Shown here: piece by piece, positions 23,655 to 34,304 of the stretch
Numbering within the stretch: the stretch's first letter is position 1
Layout of the letters: each line of letters opens with the position of its first letter
From: Pisolithus tinctorius
Taxonomy: Eukaryota; Basidiomycota; Agaricomycetes; Boletales; Pisolithaceae
Reading direction: 5' to 3'
Assembly (NCBI GenBank): GCA_024663395.1
Contig: JANFAH010000001.1
Location: 930,001-994,000 of the forward strand
Length of the DNA stretch: 64,000 nt
Program-made: the position numbers and the translations under genes
Notes under the pieces: model-generated
The model's input: the letters and a program-made list of their open reading frames with translations, nothing else
Told to the model about the DNA's origin: nothing
Database searches by the model: none

Positions 23655-24458
23655 CTAATAGACTGCACCAATAACCAGAAACAGAAACACAACGACCACT
23701 GCACTGCTGACAGTCAGAATGGTCCCTACAGCCTTCAGCCAAGTTTGGTTCCCGAACCAGATAGCAGCGATCCATGCAACGACAATACAGAACGCCGCAA
23801 AGAATAGGAAGATAACTGGCATCATCAACAACATAGCAACAGACACACGTTTGAACATGCTTTTCTGCAACTCCTATAATTGTTGGTTGTTAACGGAGCG
23901 GATAAGGACTAGTGACCACACTCACTCTGACAGATTCGGGACGTACGACGGACAAGTATAAAATTAGGCAAAGACCACTCATAACGGCCAGCAAAGCACT
24001 CCCACTCGAAGTTGCGATGCAAAAGTATGGGAATTGGTGGTTCCACGTTACGATACCAGTTGGGGGGGTGGTAGTCAGAAATCCAATAGTGGCCCTTGCA
24101 TAACGACAAGGTGAGTATACCATGGGTACGTCAGAACAACTCAGTTTGGGACGTACGAAGATGCGAGGGAGCCAACAATGGTGATGTTTGATGTGCGAGT
24201 GGTCAAACGGTCTATGAGTTTAGACCACTTCTTGTCGTCTTGCTCTGCGATCTCGACAAGAGTTTCCAGCGAAGGTGTGCCAAGTAAGGTAGGGAAAACA
24301 ACTGTACGCATGGGATGGCTGGAAATGAATTGACTGTTATAAACATCATGAAACTACCACTCACATTGACAGAACTGTTGAATGATGGTAAGAGGCTCGT
24401 TCTGGTCAATGTCTGCAGATAGATCGGACGAGGACATCAATTTGCGTTGCTGCTCCAT
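23655..24458 (-). CDS. Small multi-pass membrane protein, family copy E
   Basis: Exons are 24458-24365, 24301-24157, 24094-23926 and 23873-23655, with introns of 63, 62 and 52 nt. They total 627 nt, giving 208 residues. Each exon has exactly the length found in copy A and the proteins are very close (for example SGSALLAVMSGLCLILYL and PVIFLFFAAFCIVVAWIAAI). The start MEQQRKLMSS follows a short leader, with the conserved upstream block at 24590-24660. Topology is three or four membrane spans with a hydrophilic N-terminus. The function is unknown. Strong similarity to A despite 23 kb separation suggests a later duplication or conversion. Confidence 0.82.
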
Positions 24459-24669
24459 TGTGAAATCTAAAAATCGAGCCGCTGTTGGGGGAAGGTGTGG
24501 GGGAAGGAAGGCACTAACCTCCACCTGTTTATATACATCCTGTAGTCTGCGGTGAGCAACCAGTTCATAGAGGCCACGGCCGCTTGAATAAAGGGTAAAT
24601 GACCTAACATAGCCCAAGTGAACAAAAACCATCAGCATGGCAGTTGAACAATAACGCCACATTTATGTA

Positions 24670-26090
24670 AACGAATGTAGATTCCTCTTAATCGACGGAA
24701 AGATAAAAGAACGACACGGAAGTTTGTGACAAACATCCTGAGATCGGCCGCGGGTGCATAGCTTTGATTACGTCACCCGATTGGGGGAGGAAGGAAACAG
24801 GGACGTTGTCTCCTGCAAGTGCCCTTGTAATCAATCAGTCGACAGTGCCCACCCTTGGCCATCCCTGAGCTACACGCTCACCATCGCAATTACTTGTTCG
24901 AATGTTAGGCATAGCCTGATTTTTCTTTATCACGGTTCGTTACTCCATGATGAGGTACGTGTCCAGGAAACTTACCTCGAGTGGTGGGGTTCGATTGCTT
25001 GCTGTGGTACATATTACACGAACTCCGGAGAAATTCCATCTGTGGCCACGGATGGTTATTTTCTCGCTATGATGGGTGATAGGGCGCGCAAACTTGTTTG
25101 ATCCGCAGAAGTAACTTGTCCGAATAAGGAAGTTCACGAGGGGGTGCTAAACACAGCGATGCCTCTCGTTATTACGGAGTGTCGGAGACATCGGACAAAG
25201 TACAGATTACAACCCAGCGCGTGGAAAGCGCAAGGGGTATGTATTGTGTCCAGGGGTACTTGCGATGAATTCAAATGGTGGGAGTTTTCAGAGAAGCAGG
25301 GATCTGGAGGCTCCTGCCATAGGGGGGGAAAGTACAAAAGGTATATACCGTAAGGTGCGTAACAATCGTACAAGTTGTGTGCGAGTCTCCTGGACTGCAT
25401 ATACGCAACTTAGTAGCTGGAATTTTAGCATCGACATGTGATCAATGTAGATTGCAGATGCGTGAGTCCTCAGAGTCGGCTGTAGGGATAAAACATGGAT
25501 GTATCCACAGGGCACATGACGGCGGAGCAGAATCTGCCGTCGAGGTTTCGCTGGCTCCCGGTCTTCAGAGTCTCGGGTTTCTGGGGGATGAAAACAACAA
25601 ATTCAGAGTGCGTGTGCAGATGGACCACACCGTATTCACGGGATGTAAAGGTGCTACAAGACATTTGTCACGCATAGTTACGGTGGGTAAACTGGTCAAC
25701 GCAAGAACCTGAGAGGCTGAGACTTATTTGAACTAATCCTTAGATGGACATGTCAGATGAGAGTGGATCTGACGATGAAAGAGTCGTTGCTACGTGAAAC
25801 TTAACCTGCAGGCAAGAAAGCGACATACCGGAATGAAGCGGGGGACGATCCGTATTAGCGACAATAAGGATACTCTCTTGTAATAACGTTATGTGGGTGC
25901 TTGTGTACTCAGTTACGGTGCGAACGTCATGATGGGATGGCTATGATCTTTTTATTTCCCAGGGAGTTCGATCGATGGCAGCTTAACGTCAAGGTCAACA
26001 AACCCACTTACCTCACTTACATCAACTTTGAACTCCCGCCCGCCGCATCGAGAGAGCAATTGTTTATTGCCCACTGATACCCTTGACGGA
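24670..26090. other. No recognisable gene
   Basis: Several short overlapping frames occur on both strands (for example 24754-25101 and 25377-25712), but none has a motif, a splice-linked partner or a second copy in the window. Confidence 0.45.
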
Positions 26091-26095
26091 ACGTG

Positions 26096-27150
26096 CTAGA
26101 GTTGGACAAAGGCGAGACTGGAGCGTTGCCGACGAATTACAGACCAGTGATTCTGGGAAAGATGGTTTTCAATCGATTCCAACTTCGAGGGATTAAAAAC
26201 AACGTTCAGGCGGTCCTTAGATATCGCGTCTGAAGTTGGGTGAGAGTGAGATATGGGAGTGTCTGGAGCAGAACCTTCACTGAGGTCGTGTCTAGCACGC
26301 GCCTTTAGCTCTAAGAAAGTCTCGGTGATTACATGCACTCAGAGAGCCCGTCAACGGGGCCAGTTCCCAAGATTGAGTTGGAACATGGGTTATCTGTTCT
26401 GCACGCGGCGACAATGGAGATGACTGGAAAAACTTCCATCCGAAGCCATTCAAGGTCTTCCACACAATCGACGGGGAAAAGGTAGCAGCCGTGTAATTGC
26501 CTCCAGATACTCGCGTACTAGTTTCAGTGCTGACGAAGGGTGTTGGTGGACGGTAAGTATTACGAAGGAATTGATGATGACTGCCGACAGACACGTCGCC
26601 GCAAATTGTTCGGTTCGAGGAAATCATCCTTATGTACGCCGAGATGCAATTCAACCGTCGAGTCTTGCACTCCATCAAGAGACCCAAGGCGGTTCTGTGG
26701 ATAAGAAGTACACTTGGGGGCACTCTTCGCCGAAGCTACACTAGCGAGTCCAAGCGTGATTCATGTCAGGATCGGCAATCCGGACGCAAAGCAGTCAGAA
26801 CTTTTGAGTCCTTCCGTTGTCATTGACGTCTGCTAAGACTCGGCGCTGGGGATTCTGTGTACGCCATGCACGCCATCCCCGAGTTTCAACAACAGTAGCT
26901 GGGATAACTTCAGCAAAAGTGAGTACTAGCCATGCAACGTTTTCCAGCAGTTCGCCCACTGAATCGATCCGGTCGTTGTCGATTGGTAGCTCCAATCTCC
27001 GAGACGACGTCCCCCCACGCCCCGCGTCGAGAACGCCTGAATTGAAGCGGTGTACGGAGACCATGTTCTGGGCCGTGGCGTGATCAGCACGCCCTCGAGA
27101 TTGATCCTCGAGATTGATTAATGGACAGCCTCCATAGGTTTCGACCATAC
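26096..27150 (-). other. Possible multi-exon gene of unknown product
   Basis: Three adjacent minus-strand open stretches have protein-like composition: 26795-27148 (with ELLENVAWLVLTFAEVIPA), 26292-26723, and 26096-26338 (with RLNVVFNPSKLESIENHL, ending in a stop at 26096). Plausible GT and AG signals lie between them, but I could not find one set of introns that keeps the frame. I recognise no domain. Confidence 0.3.
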
Positions 27151-27380
27151 AGTTCTATGTACAATGGATGCCCGTCGCCCATGCTAATAACTACTACCAA
27201 CTACCTCATAACCTCGATATCGTTGATTGCAAGTGGCGCCAATCCAAATCGCACTAGGAAATTACTCAAATCGCAAACCCATCCCACGTGTGAGCGGCTC
27301 CCCGTCTGAGTAGCTCTTCTCTGTCCGTGTCAGCCCTCCGTCTCGTTTCACCCTCGCTGATTTAATGTCCGCACAATCAT

Positions 27381-29658
27381 ATGCTAGTCCGTCCACTTGT
27401 CATGCATCCGAAACAACGTGCCAACCCCTCAACCTCCTCGAAGAGTACTATGACGACGATACCAGCGACTACCTCGCTCTTTGCTCACATAGCACAACCA
27501 CCGCCACCAGCGAACTTACCACCAAAACGGAGCCGCCGCTCAACCATGCACACATTCGTTACATTGCTTCGTTCGCCGGCGGGTTTCCTCCGTTCATCTA
27601 CTATGTTCACTACACGCACACCCCCACGTTCATCCTCGCCGCCTTCGACGCCTACGACATCTTCGAACATCACGCTACCAGGGGTCATCCTTCAAACTTA
27701 CTCCGCATCCACGGAGGGGATCGTTCTCACAGCCCTCTCCGCGGCCCCGTTCTGTTGCCATGAAGACTTACTCACGATGTCACGCGAGAAACTAGAAGGC
27801 GTCGTGCGCGCTTTGAACGAGAAGTTGCCTCAGCGAATGCGTATCGGTGCGGCCGCCGAAAGGGGGGATCAGTCGGTGAGCGATGAAGATGAGGATATCG
27901 AAAGTGCAATTGCGGGTATGTCAGATGCAGAAATAAGGAGGAGGATTGAGGTGTTAGTGGGTATTAGGAGACGAGAGGGGGCAGAATTGGGAGATTTGAG
28001 TGTGTCTCTGCCAGCTGTTGCGCCTACGCTTGAGGTACTGGGCACATGTGCGAAGGCGGAGGTACCAGTATTGTTCAAGTCTGTTGATACCCCTGATCAC
28101 GAGCGATGCCGAGCTGAAGACGCGGAACCAGCTCGGGAGCTCGACGTTGATGAAAATCACGCTGAGGTGGAGCTTTCAAGTCCAGAAGACGTGCGCGCTA
28201 TAACGTCCTCGCCACCACGTGCACGTGGTCATACGTTGCCACCGCTTTCTGCCCTCCAGGAGGAGCAAGAGGCCGAGGAGCAGGACGGGACTCGAGTCGA
28301 CGATCAGCGAGTGAAGGCAGATGAAGAGGCGAAAAATACAGAAACAGAAGAAGCCATGCACGCAGTCGAATGTCGAAGCTCATCTGGTAGCGAGACTGAT
28401 CGACCCGCTTTCATCTCAACTTGGACTGCTCCATTCGGCCGTCTTCCAACGGCACAGGGTTCTCGGCTTTTGGAGAACTTCGAAGTCTCGGTGTCACCGC
28501 TGCTAGACTTCGACGACGACGATAATTGCATCACTGCTGCGGTGAAGGTGGCGTCGACTCCGGCTCGTGCTGCTGCGAACCCGGCTCTAGGTCTGAGTCG
28601 ACTCCGGCGTCGATGGAGCGCCCAAACGCGAAGGAAGCCCGAACACACAGCAGAGAATTCCGATGTTCTGGGAAGACAAGCTCCATTCTCTCTTCCCCCT
28701 TCTGGTGCACGGAAGGTAAAGGCGAGACCGTTGTCATTTCCTGCCGGGACGTCTTGGTCTGTGTGGTCCAATAAGGATCGGCCTCTGGATATGGGAGAGA
28801 GAGATGGCGGTGGCGAAGCAGATAAGGCCCGGAAGTATGATGATGGCAGTCACCACAGCGGCAACGAGACTACTGACGTACGTGCACGGTTATGAGTCCT
28901 TGACGGAAATGCTGACTTCTTACTACTGATGCGTATCCCCTACGTTCAAGTCCAAGCCTAGGTCGAGCGTTCTTCAAGTTCATCCTGTCGGTGCTACTGT
29001 GACTCTAAGCAGCGGAGTCGACATCAACATCCATAAGAGCGACGGTGGTATCGGTACAGGGCAAGCCAAGCTAGAGAGATCTAGGTCAGAACGTCATTCA
29101 TCGAGGGTATCAACCAACCGTCTTCGTAAGCGGTTCAGTTGGAGGAGGTCCAGTTGGGCAGCTTCAGGTTCGCGTCAGGATCTGGCAGGTCCAGATTACG
29201 GATCCGGCGTAACGTTAACGTCTGAGTCGGACTCGACAACAGGAGGAGCTCTGAAATCGGGGCTAGGATTCGACGTGGTGGAACTCGAGGACAGTCCGCC
29301 GCTGCCAGTAGCAGTGATGGATCTCCATGCGAAGATGGGAAACGCCCTCGGTTTCGGTTCATCGTTGTCGTCTTTGGGGCCTCGTTCAGAACGTGGGCGG
29401 GCGATGTCAATAAGTACTGTCACGTCCGTTCGAGACGCTCGTGATGTGGGCGAGTTGAGCGGAAATGTATGTGCTGCGGAACTTGATGACCCGGAGGGCG
29501 ACGTACCACCATCGCCGATGATATTCGCATCTCGGGTTAGCGGATTAGTCGAGATGGAGGTTGACCTGGATCAGGATATTGCGAAGGGATTGTGGATGGC
29601 ATTGGACAAGATTGAGGTTGCGGATGTTGAGGACGTTGAGACGGGGGTAAAGGTGTGA
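27381..29658 (+). CDS. Large low-complexity (Ser/Pro/acidic) protein, unknown function
   Basis: Two exons, 27381-28877 and 28951-29658, joined by a 73-nt intron (GTACGT..TTCAAG, phase 0), give about 735 residues. The start is the first ATG of the open frame; ATGs at 27405 and later are alternatives. The N-terminus is Ser/Thr/Pro-rich. A more ordered part follows (MSREKLEGVVRALNEKLP and MSDAEIRRRIEVLVGIRRRE, probably helical), then an acidic Glu-rich stretch (about residues 270-330) and basic patches (NPALGLSRLRRRWSAQTRRK, STNRLRKRFSWRRSSW). The C-terminus is acidic (DLDQDIAKGLWMALDKIEVA). There are no membrane spans and no known domain. The 3' two-fifths is duplicated downstream, and the duplicate retains the same intron position, which supports the model. 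Confidence 0.7.
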
Positions 29659-32600
29659 GACGCAGCGTCCGTGTTCTTTCTCATCCCTTTCATTCTTTTC
29701 ATTTTTCATTGTTGCTTTTTTCTCTCTCGTTCGGTCTGTTTCTTCTTTGTCACTTTTGGGTTTTCGGTCGTCTCGAGGGGTTCACCAGGATTCAAGTGTA
29801 TGGATGTCAATGTTTGGGTGTACGTCCATGTAGAATGCGTAGATGGCATACAAGTACCACTTCCGTGTAGCACCTAGGAGAGGACCTTCGGGATAATCTG
29901 CCATACGAATGTATGTATTGAGTTCGAGGTCGAGGTGGTACCACAGCGAACTGAGGTTAAAGTTGACTGCGAATTTTCGAACTGCATCGAACCACAATTA
30001 GTAAAATTTCGAACCGAGGCGAACTTCACCTCGAGGGCAACGCTAATCGTGCCGTGCACTGAGTTAGGCCCTGACCGTCCGAATTGATCGAGTCCCGGAT
30101 TGCACTGAAGTGTTCGTACACATAGAGAAATTCTGCGTACACATGGCATGCAGAGTGCAAGCCACATACGTGTCGTCATGGCCCATAATCCAATCGTCGT
30201 TCTTGAACATTTCCTTCGTCTCATCACCATCAGCCTCTCACAGACTGGACTGATCGGCCTATGATATATGATAGCGGATGCTGGGCTCGCGCATAGTACT
30301 GACGAGGTCACGAGAGCGTTACGTATGTATTCTCCTGCCAGACCACTTCCTCGGGCCCTTGGAACTATGGAGCTTACGTAATCCCATAGAGCGTGCCTCC
30401 ATTGCACCTACTGCGTGTCTGCGACTGCTCCTGAGGGTGCCCTCGAAGTTGCAGATTATGCAATGGTCGACACCAGCCTTCTCTTTACATGCCATACGCC
30501 GTGCGTAGACGATGTTGTTCAACTGGAATGTAATACTGCGGCATTTGCAAACCAATTATGACCAATCCGGGCTTGGTGAGTTGCTATAGAATCCACCTCA
30601 GTCCATATTCTACTAACCGTCTCAGCGCAGCGCTCAGTGGCCAGAGTGATTCGAAACTTTTGAGTCAGTTCACATACAGTTCACAGGCTATACCTAGTTG
30701 GGCCTGTATCGTCTTACACACCAACCCGCCCTATGCCAAATACAACCACGAGTGTTTGATCGCACTTATTTATCACTACAAATTTTCGCCGGTGGTGAGT
30801 TCGGGGCTTGGTGTAGAAGCGATACCGCTGGACCTTTGCCTGCTGTGCCTGCCCAATTCGGAACTAGCCATATTGCCGGAGGGAGCCGTTGTCCATCACC
30901 TGGCAGATCAAGCAAACGCCAAGGTGATTGAGCTTACTCAGTGAATTTTGATGCGGTATGGGGCAATGCAAGTTCTCTTGGTAGTATCCACGCGGCCTTC
31001 GGTGGTTACAAAAGGGACTGGAGTGTTCCACAGCAGTATTTGAGGCGTCCTTTCCACCTTCACGATCGCTTCCCCTTTGATAACCTGTAACGCCTTCATT
31101 GACGAGTTCCCCCTACACAAGTTACCCAAACGACATGGGCATCCCAAACGACTTCGGTAAAGGCCTTCATAGCCAACCGCAGTCCTGCCTACTCATCTAT
31201 GTGTAATAGGTATTGTTCTAGTCGGAGGTTTGGTCTCTGCTGCGTATGCTTTGCTTGACTTTGTCGCACTCTGATATCCTGATTTTGCACCCAGATTATA
31301 TGGCATAACAATTCTCCAGGGGCGTCTTAAATGGAACATTGAGGCTAGTGCTCCGCTTACTGGCTATATAGACTTATGTGTATTTTATGCACTGCTCTGA
31401 GGATGCCTCCATCATGAAGTTCCTCGTTGCAGCCACATGGTGAGCTAGGGTACCTTCTGGTGCATATCAAATCAGCTCACGCGAAGTCAGGATTCTCGAT
31501 ACGCTACATATGTCGCGTTTTTGATGCTTCCAAGTAGACGGAGGGCCAACTTTTGATTAGTGGGACATCTCTTGTATTACTACCTGGTGAACCCGACGCA
31601 TCTACTCCTTGTTACCGTTGTGCTCAATCGCTGCAGATAACTAACTACGGCGTCCCAACGAGTTTGAAGTACATTGTCTGGTTCGTATGCCTTCCATTTC
31701 AATGTCACTTGCCGCTGATGAGACGTTATAGGTCATACCCGGTACGCACATCTAATTCTCTACAAGGCACCGATTTAGTGTACCACCCACTTAGGTGTCG
31801 CTTCTGGTGAATGTGGGTTTCGTCCACAGGTTCATTAGTCTTTATGGTATGATTTCACTGTGTTCCAGGTACTTGTGGTTGTCGTAGTCCGACTGTAAGT
31901 GACTCTCTTGTGTGGGTCTGTGCTCATGAGCCGAGTACTACTAGCTTCTTCGCACATAAAATACATTGTCGTATGTCACACTTGACCTTTCTCGAGACCT
32001 CGTTGATCGCTATTCAGTTTGTCGCTCTCGATTAAAATGGTTATTGACGACCCCAGTTGTGGGTACATTTACTTGCGATGGCAAAGACATCATGCAGTAA
32101 CAATACCATGATAGGTACTATTAGTACTTATTCGCTTCGGTGAGTTCCATTGCGTTCACGAGGCATTTCTAACGATATTTCAATAGTAGGGGGCATGGGT
32201 TTGTGCAATTTTTTCATTACATGAAACCTACTCTCACCAACAAGCAGGCTTGGGCGCTGTGATGTACACCAAACCGTTTAACCGTCTCCACTGAAATATT
32301 GATCTCGGTGTACAGGTTCGTCCATGACGAGGCGACAATCTTTACACAGATTAGGGTGATTTCTTCAACGAGGAATTTGGTAAACCAGTTCACGAGTCGT
32401 CATTCATAGTTTTCCGTTGTAATACCCACTGGGACCGCCTTCATACTATCTGAGGGTCTGATTACGATCTTACTTTGCGTACTTTTATATGGTGGCTCTC
32501 GCGATGGGCTCCCAAGGTGACTCCAGTACACGCCGATAATTCATGCCTAACAAAACTCGCTCAGAACGAAGCGCCTCCTGAATACGCTTATCGTCTATGC

Positions 32601-32940
32601 TGTTAACCGGTGTTTGTTAACTTTGTAAGTTTCATCTCTCTCTCCTGAGGAACTGTGGCTTCATTCATGCACTTTATTATAGACTAGTCGCCATTGCAAT
32701 GTTTAGCATGGTAGGTGCAACGCGTTGCACTACGATCACGTCACTCTCACACTTCTGTTAGACCGTTGAGGTCCAAGATTCATGGTCAATGGGATTAAAC
32801 TTCATCATTGGAAGGTGTCAGTCTTCGGTGCCCTATGTGGACTTAACACTGCATCTTACTGTTGATTAGTATATACCAACTCGCTTCTAGCATCACTGAA
32901 TGCTCGCCAGTACCTTCGGTCACAGAATCCAGAAACTGCG
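29659..32940. other. Long intergenic part of duplication unit 1
   Basis: No closed gene. A pair of exon-like stretches (about 30480-30570 and 30690-30944) recurs in units 2 and 3. The first contains FNW..AAFANQL in units 2 and 3 and ends in GTGAGT; the second begins after a CAG and encodes I.LHT.PPYAKYNH-like residues. In unit 1 the second stretch stays open to 30944. This may be a decayed two-exon gene; I do not recognise it. A second conserved spot encodes MKFLVAATW followed by GTGAGC (about 31410-31445; unit 2 about 36000). Confidence 0.35.
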
Positions 32941-32949
32941 GTACATCTG

Positions 32950-33160
32950 CACATGGATGTTATCGCCTTCGCGGACCCGCAGAAGCTTTCGGGGCAAGGG
33001 GAGAGCCCAAAGGATAGAGAAACACCAGTGTCACCAAAGGCATTTGCAGGGTTAGCCGAAATGGACGTTGACCAGGGTCAGGGTATTGCGGATATGGATG
33101 GCATGAGAGGAGATGGAGACTGGGTGTCGGGGGTGCCTAGACAGCGGTGAAAGTATAAGA
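32950..33160 (+). pseudogene. Tail fragment of the 27.4-kb gene, at the end of unit 1
   Basis: A short open stretch reads FAGLAEMDVDQGQGIADMDG and then runs into the same trailer (GTATAAGACGCA..GTGTTCTTT) that follows the full gene. The corresponding region of the intact gene reads SGLVEMEVDLDQDIAKGLW. It is a diverged, isolated last-exon fragment. Confidence 0.6.
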
Positions 33161-33264
33161 CGCACTGTCCGTGTTCTTTTTCATTCCTTTCAGTTCCTTT
33201 CAGTTCCTTTTGTTACTTTTTTTCTCTTGTTCAGTTTGTCTAATTTATGTTGGTTTGGGTTTTC

Positions 33265-34304
33265 GAGCCAACTCCGGAGTCGATGGAGCGCCCAAACGCG
33301 AAGGAAGCCCTGACACACAACAGAAAATTCCGATGTTCTGGGAAGACAAGCTCCATTCTCTCTTCCCCTTCTGGTGCACGGAAGGTGAAGGCGAGACCAT
33401 TGTCATTTCCCGTCCGGACATCTTGGTCTGTGTGGTCCAATAAGGATCGGGCTCTGGATATGGGAGAGAGAGATGGCGGTGGCGAAGCAGATAAAGCCCG
33501 GAAGTATGATATGGCAGTCACCACAGCGGCAACGTGACTACTGATGTACGTGCACTGTTATGAGTTCTTGACGGAAACGCTGACTTCTTACTACTGATGC
33601 GTGTCCCCTACGTTCAAGTCCAAGCCTAGGTCGAGCGTTCTTCAAGTTCATCCCATCGGTGTTACTGTGAATCTAAGCAGCGGGATCGACATCGATATCC
33701 ATAAGTGTGATAGCAGTATTGGTACCGGGGAAGTCAAGCCAGAGAGATCTAGGTCAGAACGTCATTCACCGAGGGTATCAACCAACCGTCTTCGTAAGCG
33801 GTTCAGTTGGAGGAGGTCCAGTTGGGCAGCTTTATGTTCGCGTCAGGATCTGGCGTAACATTAACGTCCGAGTCGGACTCGACAATAGGAGGAGCTCTGA
33901 AATCGGGACTGGGATTCGACGTGGTGGAACTCGAGGACAGTCCGCCGCTGCCAGTAGCAATGATGGACCTCCACGCGAAAATGGGAAACGCCCTCGGTTT
34001 CGGTTCATCGTTGTCGTTTTTGGGACCTCGTTCAGAACGTGGGCGGGCGATGTCAATAAGTACTGTCACGTCCGTTCGAGACGCTCATGATGTGGGCGAG
34101 TTGGGCGGAAATGTACGTGCTGCGGAACTCGATGGCTCGGAGGGCGACGTACCACCATCACCGATCATATTCGCATCTCGGGTAAGCGGATTAGTCGAGA
34201 TGGACGTTGACCTTGATCAGGATATTGCGAAGGGATTGTGGATAGCGTTGGACAAGATTGAGGTTGCGGATGTTGAGGACGTTGAGACGGGGGTAAAGTT
34301 GTGA
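33265..34304 (+). pseudogene. Truncated 3' copy of the 27.4-kb gene (unit 2)
   Basis: The copy begins abruptly at the equivalent of position 28600, preceded by the trailer of a previous copy, so it has no start of its own. The exon 1 part (33265-33537) is shifted by loss of one base triplet boundary near 33508 (KYDMAVTTAAT then stop, where the gene reads KYDDGSHHS). The intron equivalent ends in the same TTCAAG. The exon 2 part is open again to 34304 (SGLGFDVVELEDSPPLP to VETGVKL). Many differences from the parent are silent or conservative. Confidence 0.7.

Larger units (their letters stand above)
28600..33260. repeat. Tandem duplication unit 1 (about 4.66 kb)
   Basis: The sequence from the middle of the 27.4-kb gene (about 28600) through its 3' end and about 3.3 kb of following DNA recurs in the same order from about 33265. 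Aligned anchors include 29650/34300, 30510/35130, 31440/36000, 32040/36640 and 32960/37570. The spacing gives a period of about 4.6-4.7 kb. Confidence 0.8.

Noticed and set aside
27365..27763. 132-codon plus-strand frame starting MSAQSYAS
   Set aside because: It overlaps exon 1 of the 735-residue protein in another frame and ends early. The longer frame has the conserved intron and downstream copies.
28304..28771. 155-codon minus-strand frame within the low-complexity gene
   Set aside because: The sense frame is supported by an intron and by the duplicate at 33.3-34.3 kb; the antisense frame is not preserved with an equivalent start and stop.
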